Below are positions 1 to 6,052 of a stretch of 7,268 nt of DNA, piece by piece. Made by a program: the position numbers and the translations under genes. A model generated the notes under the pieces. That model made no database searches and was not told where the DNA came from. It saw only the letters and a list, made by a program, of their open reading frames with translations. Positions within the stretch are counted from its first letter, which is position 1, and the number at the start of each line of letters is the position of its first letter. Source of the stretch: JBFHES01 sp041584015 (GTDB taxonomy: Bacteria > Bacteroidota > Bacteroidia > Bacteroidales > M50B96); NCBI GenBank assembly GCA_041584015.1, contig JBFHES010000228.1, forward strand, positions 1 to 7,268, written 5' to 3'.

Positions 1-2231
1 ATCATCGATCTGCCAAAAGTACCTGCGATTAATTTATTTTTCTGATCATCATAAGCAATATCGTAAACCGGCACGATTGGCATATTTTTGCCCAAAGGGG
101 CCCACTTAACACCGCCATTATCTGTACTAAAGACACCACCATCAGTTGCTACAAACACCATCAAATCAGCATATCCTAACATTGGATGAATATTATTCAC
201 GGCCAGTTGTGGTAAATCACCGGAAATGTCCTGCCAGGTATTTCCATAATCATTTGAATAATGGATATGTGGAATAAACTCACCATCGCGGTAGCCTGAA
301 TGTCCAACAAAAATACCATTCACAAAGTTAGGTGAGGCAATAACATGAGTAACATATCTATCGGGTAAGCCGGAATAAATTGGATCCCAACTAGATCCTC
401 CATTCGCCGAACGCCAAACATTGCCATCGCTGGTTCCCGCATAAAGCAACATGCTATCCAAGGGCGATTCAGCAACCGTTGTAATTACATGAAACTTGGT
501 ATTAATTCCATCGGTTAAATCGGGGCTTATTGGCGACCACATGCCTGTAGGCGCGGTTGAATTTTTGTAGACTAAATGCGTTCCTGTATATAAAACCGAT
601 GAATTATGCGAACTCATGATAAACGGTGCATCCCACGATCGGCGATCAGCTGAATTAATTCCGTAACCAAAATACTGCCAGTTGCCACCAGTTGATGCAT
701 AGAGCGATCCGTTTTGCGATTCACTGTATCGAATATTCGGATCGTTGTAATCGAATAATATCTGAAAGCCATCACCGCCATTTAAGCGTTGCCAGCCATT
801 TATATCGCTCTGTCCACCGTAAGTGGTTCCGTTATCTTGCAAGCCACCCGCATAATATCCTTCCTCAAATGGATCAACTGCCACACGATAGAACTGGCAG
901 TTAGGAATATTCTCAATGTCTACCCAATTGTTACCGCCATCACTACTTTTATACAAACCTCCATCGGTTGCACATAAAACAGTTAAACTATCAACATAGA
1001 TCAGATCGTGCTTGTCGGCATGAAATTGATAGGTAGCCCAGTTTGGGCCTGCAGAAAACCAGGTATTTCCGGCATCGGTTGTTTTGTATAAATCGACTCC
1101 TAACAAAAACAGCTCATCATCATTGTATGGGCTAACTCTTATTTGACCGAAGTACCAGCCAAAGCCACCGTAAGCATATGTTAACACCGCATGTGGCGGG
1201 AAAGGTATCCATGAGTTCCCTCCATTTATCGATTTGTATATTCCTTCAACCTGATATGAAGTATTAGTGTAAATGGCATAAACAAGATCAGGATTAATAG
1301 CAGACATGGCCAAACCAATGCGCGACTGAGACCCCACCGGCAATCCGCCACTTAGTGCTGTCCAGTTGACACCTCCATCTATCGACTTGTGAATTTTAGC
1401 ATCATTGCCATAAACCACACTTTCGGAGTTATTACGAATACGATTCCAACTAGCCGCATAAATTACATTTGGATTACTTGGATTCAATACCATATCAATA
1501 ATACCGGCATCGTCATCAACATATAGAACCTTTGACCAGCTGGCACCACCATCCACTGTTTTATAAACTCCGCGATGAACATCACGAACATACGGTACTC
1601 CCATGGCTGCAACAAAAATTATATTCGGATTTGTCGGATGCACCTCAATACGCGAAATAATACCAACTTCGGCTAAACCAAGATGGCTCCAACTTTCGCC
1701 ACCATTAATGCTTTTATAGATGCCATCACCAAAAAAAGGATATCCTGAAATATTTGGATCACCAGTACCTACATATAATATCTCTGGATTCTGCGGATCG
1801 AAAGTAATTTCACCAATTGCCAGATAAGAGAAGTCATCAAAGATTGGATACCAATTTGCTCCACCGTCTACGGTTTTAAATACACCGCCAGAAGCATTGC
1901 CAACATACATGGTATCAGGGTTTGATGGATGAACAAGCACTTCATTTATTCTACCGCCAATATTTCCGGGACCTTCATCGAACCAGGTAAGGTTAGACGG
2001 AACGGTTGCCGTTTTTCGTTCAATGCTGCTTTTCGTTTCGGCAATTGCAGCTTTATAAGCTTTTACATCGAAGGATTCATCGGGGTAGCTTCGTTGAGAA
2101 AAGAAAAAATCGTTTGGCTCCGATTTTCGTTCCAGAATATCCGTTGGTGTTCGTTTATTGTTTGTTTGACAAGCAGCCAGTAAGCCGGCAAGTCCAATCA
2201 GCAGCAGGGTAATATATCTCGAAAAATTCAT
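1..2231 (-). CDS. Vps10/sortilin-like BNR (Asp-box) beta-propeller lipoprotein, 3' end cut by window edge
   Basis: The frame is open from an ATG at 2231 to the window edge, giving 743 residues with the C-terminus missing. Residues 1-21 form a lipoprotein signal: a hydrophobic stretch ending in lipobox LAAC with Cys21, so an envelope lipoprotein is predicted. After a polar linker (about 22-80), the rest is propeller blades. Ten clear Asp-box motifs of the form K-S/T-x-D/N-G-G-x-x-W end at W127, 181, 232, 290, 341, 391, 436, 615, 666 and 710. Blades typically open with phrases such as HPSNPDTMYVG. The start WFDEGPGNIGGR (83-94) and GGLQDNGT (462-469) are hallmarks of the large Bacteroidota family often labelled glycosyl hydrolase or VPS10 domain protein. 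Enzymatic activity is not demonstrable here; a binding or scaffold role is equally possible. The last visible phrase, AGTFGRSM, usually closes the propeller, so a C-terminal domain probably follows outside the window. The gene lies 62 bases downstream of gldB on the same strand and may be cotranscribed with it. No clear ribosome-binding site is seen. Confidence 0.88.
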   Translation of the reverse strand, partial: MNFSRYITLLLIGLAGLLAACQTNNKRTPTDILERKSEPNDFFFSQRSYPDESFDVKAYKAAIAETKSSIERKTATVPSNLTWFDEGPGNIGGRINEVLVHPSNPDTMYVGNASGGVFKTVDGGANWYPIFDDFSYLAIGEITFDPQNPEILYVGTGDPNISGYPFFGDGIYKSINGGESWSHLGLAEVGIISRIEVHPTNPNIIFVAAMGVPYVRDVHRGVYKTVDGGASWSKVLYVDDDAGIIDMVLNPSNPNVIYAASWNRIRNNSESVVYGNDAKIHKSIDGGVNWTALSGGLPVGSQSRIGLAMSAINPDLVYAIYTNTSYQVEGIYKSINGGNSWIPFPPHAVLTYAYGGFGWYFGQIRVSPYNDDELFLLGVDLYKTTDAGNTWFSAGPNWATYQFHADKHDLIYVDSLTVLCATDGGLYKSSDGGNNWVDIENIPNCQFYRVAVDPFEEGYYAGGLQDNGTTYGGQSDINGWQRLNGGDGFQILFDYNDPNIRYSESQNGSLYASTGGNWQYFGYGINSADRRSWDAPFIMSSHNSSVLYTGTHLVYKNSTAPTGMWSPISPDLTDGINTKFHVITTVAESPLDSMLLYAGTSDGNVWRSANGGSSWDPIYSGLPDRYVTHVIASPNFVNGIFVGHSGYRDGEFIPHIHYSNDYGNTWQDISGDLPQLAVNNIHPMLGYADLMVFVATDGGVFSTDNGGVKWAPLGKNMPIVPVYDIAYDDQKNKLIAGTFGRSM
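102..1877 (-). repeat. Tandem Asp-box/propeller blade repeats within the lipoprotein gene
   Basis: These are protein-level repeats with a period of about 44-58 residues. The conserved tryptophans ending each box fall at residues 127, 181, 232, 290, 341, 391 and 436, and then at 615, 666 and 710. The 179-residue gap between 436 and 615 holds three degenerate equivalents: W480 (in SDINGW), W518 (in STGGNW) and W565 (in APTGMW), so the periodicity continues. That makes about 13 blade units, ten of them good motif matches. The DNA copies have diverged, so this is an old protein repeat and not a recent DNA duplication. Confidence 0.8.
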
Positions 2232-2293
2232 AAAAAACACTTTAAGAAGAGCAAGACTTCCACCTGCTAAAGTTAGGTATTCTAAGCGAATAG

Positions 2294-3319
2294 CTATGGA
2301 TTATACTTCGACATATTTAGAATTTTATGATAATCGTTTTCTGCCATGAGCTGTGGCAAGCTTACATCTGGATTCTGTTTCATGTAAGCTTTAACAATTT
2401 GCCAGCCGATCCAAATACCCGTTCGTCCGGGTGAGGCCTTATCAAAAGATGCCGTGTATGGACCGTTTGATATGTACCTTCGAATATAGTCTTGCTCATC
2501 TTTAAACAGGATTTTTTGAGTAATCATATAATTCCACATGCGCTTTTCGAATTTTTCGCACCATTCGATTTGCTTCCCCGTATAATGCATTAAAATGCTA
2601 TCGCTTGCTTCGGGTAACATGGCGTTGGCGAAATAGATTATTTTGCCTTCATAAATCATATTGGCAACCAAGCTATTGATCGAATCGGAAATTACGAACT
2701 CTGTTTGCCCCCAGGCACGCATGCAATCTGCAACCATAAATTCAGGCTGCATAGTGTATTTCACAAACGATGGTACATTTAACTGAAAATAAAAATCAGA
2801 ATTACTTCCCTGATATTTCTCCAACGCAAGCCCCATAAACTCATCAGCAGCCACAATGCTTTGATTGTAACCTCCAACATAAGTGTATACATCCGGAATG
2901 AGTTTCTCAGGAAAATAGTAAGCGTAATGCTTAAAACCTTCTACAAGACCTGCCTCAAAATCTTTAAGATCCGGGAAAATTTCTGCAACTTTCGTATAAG
3001 TATCCTTAATGAAATAATCAGCGTAATATTCACGAAAATCCCGTTCAAACATTTTATTCTGTATACCACCTATATTAATTATCTGATACGTATACAGATT
3101 CCAAAATTCAGGATATTGTTCTGACAAGCGAAGCGTTGGAGTCCAAATATCCGAAGTATCAATCTCACTCATTTCCTGATCAAACCGTATCAAATTAAAA
3201 TCAATCTCAACACCCGAGACATCCACCTTTAATGGATTATTGTTACACGACACAAAAAGAAAAGAGATCATTATCAGTGCGAAGCAAAACCTTTTTAGCA
3301 TTATATTTGTTTTAAACAT
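2294..3319 (-). CDS. gldB: Gliding motility lipoprotein GldB
   Basis: This 341-residue protein is a full-length member of the GldB family, a lipoprotein needed for gliding in Flavobacterium johnsoniae and also kept in many non-gliding Bacteroidota; its biochemical role is unknown. The N-terminus has a hydrophobic signal ending in FVSC, with Cys25 the likely lipidated residue; Phe at position -3 is a slightly unusual lipobox. Family landmarks are the early IDFNLIRFDQEM segment (39-50), YVGGYNQSIVAADEFMG (147-163), EGKIIYFANAMLPEASD (224-240) followed by the YTGKQIEWCE region, and the C-terminal PGRTGIWIGWQIVKAYM (297-313). No HExxH metalloprotease motif is present. A second Met at residue 7 (start at 3301) gives a more compact signal peptide and could be the true start; an AGGA lies almost against the first ATG, too close to be decisive. 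The gene is divergent from the barrel gene and upstream of the propeller lipoprotein. gldC, its partner in flavobacteria, is not in the window. Confidence 0.93.
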   Translation of the reverse strand: MFKTNIMLKRFCFALIMISFLFVSCNNNPLKVDVSGVEIDFNLIRFDQEMSEIDTSDIWTPTLRLSEQYPEFWNLYTYQIINIGGIQNKMFERDFREYYADYFIKDTYTKVAEIFPDLKDFEAGLVEGFKHYAYYFPEKLIPDVYTYVGGYNQSIVAADEFMGLALEKYQGSNSDFYFQLNVPSFVKYTMQPEFMVADCMRAWGQTEFVISDSINSLVANMIYEGKIIYFANAMLPEASDSILMHYTGKQIEWCEKFEKRMWNYMITQKILFKDEQDYIRRYISNGPYTASFDKASPGRTGIWIGWQIVKAYMKQNPDVSLPQLMAENDYHKILNMSKYNP

Positions 3320-3405
3320 TCCTCAATATATTATTAATAGGAAAATCTACGTATTTTAATCATCCTTCAATTAGCAACAATTAAATAAAATTGATTAAAA
3401 ATAGA

Positions 3406-3413
3406 TATTTTTG
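3406..3413 (+). promoter_or_regulatory. Candidate -7 promoter box of the barrel gene (TATTTTTG)
   Basis: An exact match to the Bacteroidota -7 consensus TAnnTTTG lies 35 bases before the ATG at 3449. It would place transcription start near 3418-3422 and leave a leader of about 30 bases. No good TTTG -33 box is seen at the usual spacing; the nearest TTG (3391-3393) is too close. The rest of the 3320-3448 divergent region is AT-rich, and I could not find an equally good box for gldB on the other strand. Confidence 0.42.
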
Positions 3414-3448
3414 TCCTTTAAGCAGTAACAAAATAAAACTTCAATCAT

Positions 3449-4126
3449 ATGAAACGTATCTTTTTAATAACAAGTATTCTTTTTCTAACAACCCTTGCGT
3501 ACAGTCAGGAAGATGGTAAGAAAATACGTCTAGGTATTTCAGGAACTCCTGGTGTATCATGGCTATCATCAGACTACGATCGTGTTGAAAACGACGCCAG
3601 CAAAATGAGTTTTAAATTCGGGATTAATGTGGATTATCAGTTAATGGATAACTACTTTTTTTCAACCGGTATTTTTATGCACAATACAGGCGGCAGATTA
3701 AAATACAATGACGATGTACCATTTATGGTAGATGACTCATTAGCTATCTTTGCTTCGGGTGTTGCAGTTACCTACAAACTGCAATATGTAGAGATTCCAA
3801 TTGGTTTAAAGTTGAAAACGAATGAGATTGGTTACTTTACATATTTTGCCAATTTTGGCCTTAACCCAATGTTTAACATCAAGGCCATTGGTGATGCCAA
3901 CCAGCTTTCGGTAGTTGATACAGATATTAACGAAGAAGTTAATTTTATAAACATGGGATGGCATGTAGGTGCGGGTGCTGAATATGCACTTTCAAGCAAT
4001 TTTATTTTATTTGGCGGAATCGACTATCGTCAGGGGTTTATTGATGTAACCCACAATACTGATGGCAGAGAAGAAGACAAAACTGTTCTTAACTCCATTG
4101 CTCTCAACTTAGGAATTTTCTTTTAG
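3449..4126 (+). CDS. Outer membrane beta-barrel protein (OMP_b-brl_2 / PorT-like family)
   Basis: This 225-residue protein has a cleavable Sec signal peptide (residues 1-19, cleavage after AYS, before QEDG). The mature part shows about eight amphipathic beta-strands: near 26-39, 53-65, 69-86, 104-111, 113-124, 129-147, 163-181 and 185-200, with the final strand at 213-225. The phrase LQYVEIPIGLKLK (111-123) is the typical signature of the small barrel family labelled outer membrane beta-barrel or PorT family. The protein ends in Phe-Phe, as expected for a BAM-recognised C-terminal strand. It is probably a small integral outer-membrane protein; its ligand or partner cannot be told. I do not see enough to call it the true T9SS component PorT/SprT. 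It stands alone between a divergent gldB and a co-directional nadE, with its own promoter box and a terminator, so it is likely monocistronic. The TAG stop is followed at once by an in-frame TAA. Confidence 0.87.
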   Translation: MKRIFLITSILFLTTLAYSQEDGKKIRLGISGTPGVSWLSSDYDRVENDASKMSFKFGINVDYQLMDNYFFSTGIFMHNTGGRLKYNDDVPFMVDDSLAIFASGVAVTYKLQYVEIPIGLKLKTNEIGYFTYFANFGLNPMFNIKAIGDANQLSVVDTDINEEVNFINMGWHVGAGAEYALSSNFILFGGIDYRQGFIDVTHNTDGREEDKTVLNSIALNLGIFF

Positions 4127-4145
4127 TAAGAAATATATATATTTT

Positions 4146-4186
4146 AAAAGCTGTTGTTCGATTGAATAACAGCTTTTTTTGTTTTT
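4146..4186 (+). terminator. Intrinsic terminator after the barrel gene
   Basis: A perfect 10-bp stem, AAAAGCTGTT (4146-4155) with AACAGCTTTT (4168-4177), can be extended inward by two A-T pairs and one G-U pair, leaving a 6-base loop. It runs into a seven-T tract (4174-4180), then G and five more T. It starts 20 bases after the stop codon and separates the barrel gene from nadE. Confidence 0.88.
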
Positions 4187-4214
4187 ACCCATGTGTGTTT
4201 TACAAATTCAGTTT

Positions 4215-4222
4215 TAACTTTG
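4215..4222 (+). promoter_or_regulatory. Candidate -7 promoter box of nadE (TAACTTTG)
   Basis: An exact match to TAnnTTTG lies just after the barrel gene's terminator and 79 bases before the nadE ATG. It would give a leader of about 70 bases. A -33 TTTG at the expected spacing is not evident. Its placement between a strong terminator and a gene needing its own promoter supports it. Confidence 0.5.
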
Positions 4223-4254
4223 TACACAGATAACATAAGGAAGGCGAAATCAAA

Positions 4255-4266
4255 GTTTAATTAAAC
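4255..4266. other. Perfect 12-bp palindrome in the nadE leader
   Basis: GTTTAATTAAAC is self-complementary and lies downstream of the candidate nadE promoter box and 35 bases before the ATG. It could be an operator half-site pair, but such an AT-rich palindrome is expected by chance a few times in a window of this size and base composition. Confidence 0.2.
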
Positions 4267-4301
4267 CTGATTTAGATAACCGACATTAAAACATTGAAAC
4301 A

Positions 4302-5951
4302 ATGAAAATTGCTCTTGCACAATTAAACTATCACATTGCCAATTTTAACGAGAACACAAGGAAGATAATAGCAAGCATTGGCAAGGCTAAAGAGCAAGGT
4401 GCTGATTTGGTTGTATTTTCAGAAATGAGCGTGTGTGGCTACCCACCTCAGGATTTGTTGGAACAGCAAGAATTTATTGAATCGGTGGAAGCAACCATTG
4501 AACTCATTGCCGAACATTGCGATGGTATTGCCGCAATAATCGGAGCTCCACTAATCAATCAGAGCCAGCGAGGTAAAAAACTGTTCAATACAGCTTTGGT
4601 GATAAACAATAAGCAAGTTGAGTTTATTCAGGCAAAAACATTATTACCAACATATGATGTATTTGACGAATACAGATATTTCGAGAGTAATACACTTTTT
4701 AATATTTTCGAATTCAAGGGAAAGAAAATAGCTATCACAATTTGTGAAGATATGTGGGATCATCAACCTGTGGGAAACTCTTTTGCCAAGGACAAGCTAT
4801 ACAATGTTTCTCCGATGGAGGAGTTCAAGAAATTAAATCCGGATTTCATCATTAACATTGCGGCCTCGCCCTTTTCCTACAATCAGGAAGATTCCCGAAA
4901 GAATGTACTCATTCAAAACAGTCAGCAATACCAGCTACCTATCATCTATGTGAATCAAGTTGGGGCAAATACTGAATTAATATTTGATGGAGGCTCTATG
5001 GCGCTCAACAGCAGAGGTGAAATTGTAAAACGCCTCGACTTTTTCAAGGAAGACCTTCAGCTAATTGATATGAATATAGTGAACCAGCTGGAAGTGTTTG
5101 AGGAGAGCTCTTCAGATTATATTGAGAAAATTCATGATGCCATAGTTTTAGGCATTAAGGATTACTTTAACAAGATGAACTTTAAAACCGCAACACTTGG
5201 TTTGTCTGGAGGAATTGATTCAGCTGTTACTTTGGCGCTTGCTGAAAAGGCGCTTGGTGCCGAAAACTTAAGAGTGCTGCTTCTTCCATCGCGCTACTCC
5301 TCAGATCATTCAATAAATGATGCCGTTGCCTTAGCCGAAAATCTGGGGATTAAATACGAGATACTAAATATTGAATCAGCATTTAATAGTTTTGAAGATG
5401 CACTTAGCGACATCTTTAGTGGCACCGAAAGTGGCATCACTGAGGAGAATATTCAGGCCAGAATACGTGGCGTATATCTTATGGCATTATCGAACAAGTT
5501 TGGAAACATTCTGCTCAATACCTCAAACAAGAGCGAAGCAGCAGTTGGCTACGGAACCCTTTATGGAGACATGAACGGTGGTCTGGCAGTTATAGGCGAT
5601 GTGTATAAATCGGATGTATTCAAATTAGCCTGGTTCTTTAATCGCGACAAAGAAATTATTCCAGTTAACACAATTACAAAGCCTCCTTCAGCAGAACTCA
5701 GACCTGATCAGAAAGACTCAGATTCGTTACCAGACTATGACGTGCTTGATGACATATTGTTTAGTTATATTGAAAAGAAACAATCGACTAAAGAGATCAT
5801 TGCTAAAGGTCACGAGCCAGCAATTGTAAAACGTGTTATTGGACTAGTTAACCGGAATGAATATAAACGCTTTCAAACAGCACCTATTTTAAGAGTTTCG
5901 TCAAAGGCCTTTGGCTTTGGTAGAAGAATGCCGCTGGTTGCTAAATATTAA
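4302..5951 (+). CDS. nadE: Glutamine-hydrolysing NAD+ synthase (EC 6.3.5.1)
   Basis: This 549-residue cytosolic enzyme makes NAD+ from deamido-NAD+ using ATP and glutamine, the last step of NAD+ synthesis. The N-terminal nitrilase-fold glutaminase domain (about 1-265) carries the full Glu-Lys-Cys triad: Glu41 in VVFSEMSVCGYPPQDLL, Lys112 in AKTLLPTYDVFDEYRYF, and Cys148 in ITICEDMWD. The C-terminal synthetase domain (about 275-549) has the ATP pyrophosphatase P-loop SGGIDS (302-307), EENIQARIRG (381-390), NTSNKSE (406-412), GYGTLYGDMNGG (416-427) and PPSAELRP (461-468). Length matches the two-domain bacterial form, as opposed to the short ammonia-dependent form of about 270 residues, and no key residue is missing. 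The ATG lacks a Shine-Dalgarno site, which is normal for Bacteroidota. It follows the barrel gene by 175 bases but sits behind a terminator and its own promoter box, so it is probably transcribed alone. Confidence 0.97.
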   Translation: MKIALAQLNYHIANFNENTRKIIASIGKAKEQGADLVVFSEMSVCGYPPQDLLEQQEFIESVEATIELIAEHCDGIAAIIGAPLINQSQRGKKLFNTALVINNKQVEFIQAKTLLPTYDVFDEYRYFESNTLFNIFEFKGKKIAITICEDMWDHQPVGNSFAKDKLYNVSPMEEFKKLNPDFIINIAASPFSYNQEDSRKNVLIQNSQQYQLPIIYVNQVGANTELIFDGGSMALNSRGEIVKRLDFFKEDLQLIDMNIVNQLEVFEESSSDYIEKIHDAIVLGIKDYFNKMNFKTATLGLSGGIDSAVTLALAEKALGAENLRVLLLPSRYSSDHSINDAVALAENLGIKYEILNIESAFNSFEDALSDIFSGTESGITEENIQARIRGVYLMALSNKFGNILLNTSNKSEAAVGYGTLYGDMNGGLAVIGDVYKSDVFKLAWFFNRDKEIIPVNTITKPPSAELRPDQKDSDSLPDYDVLDDILFSYIEKKQSTKEIIAKGHEPAIVKRVIGLVNRNEYKRFQTAPILRVSSKAFGFGRRMPLVAKY

Positions 5952-6000
5952 ATAAACATCTGGTAAACGCGTTTTAAGGTAAAAGACAAAAAGCAAAGCA

Positions 6001-6034
6001 AAAAAAAGAGGCTCCAATTGGAGCCTCTTTATAT
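6001..6034. terminator. Bidirectional intrinsic terminator between convergent nadE and the T9SS cargo gene
   Basis: A perfect 11-bp stem, AAAGAGGCTCC (6005-6015) and GGAGCCTCTTT (6020-6030), surrounds the loop AATT. The whole 26-base unit is a perfect palindrome. On the plus strand it runs into TTTATATTTTA; on the minus strand it runs into seven or more T (complement of 6001-6007). It lies 53 bases after the nadE stop and 22 bases beyond the stop of the minus-strand gene, so it can end both transcripts. Confidence 0.92.
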
Positions 6035-6052
6035 TTTATAGCTTATTAATTC

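Noticed and set aside
692..2212. Short plus-strand open frames (692-977 and 1929-2212) opposite the propeller lipoprotein
   Set aside because: They lie antisense to a clear coding frame with conserved Asp-box motifs, have low-complexity composition and no recognisable domains, and lack promoters of their own.
1..2231. Sialidase or other specific glycosidase call for the Asp-box protein
   Set aside because: Asp-boxes occur in sialidases but also in many non-enzymatic propellers. There is no sialidase arginine triad or FRIP-like motif that I can see, and the repeat number is far too high for a single six-bladed sialidase.
2268..2275. Minus-strand TAACTTTA as a separate promoter for the propeller lipoprotein
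   Set aside because: It misses the final G of the TAnnTTTG box and has no -33 element, so cotranscription with gldB is at least as likely.
2294..3319. GldB as a zinc metalloprotease
   Set aside because: No HExxH motif is present; the equivalent-looking segment reads AADEFMG, so no catalytic role is supported.
3428..3435. Minus-strand TTATTTTG as the gldB promoter
   Set aside because: It has one mismatch at the conserved second position, no -33 element, and lies over 100 bases from the gldB start; too weak to annotate.
3449..4126. True T9SS component PorT/SprT
   Set aside because: The barrel family is shared, but the protein lacks the sequence features I associate with PorT/SprT, and many unrelated small barrels carry the same family label.
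4223..4301. NAD+-sensing riboswitch in front of nadE
   Set aside because: The leader is only about 70 bases, AT-rich and without the multi-stem conserved GC-rich structure such an element would need.
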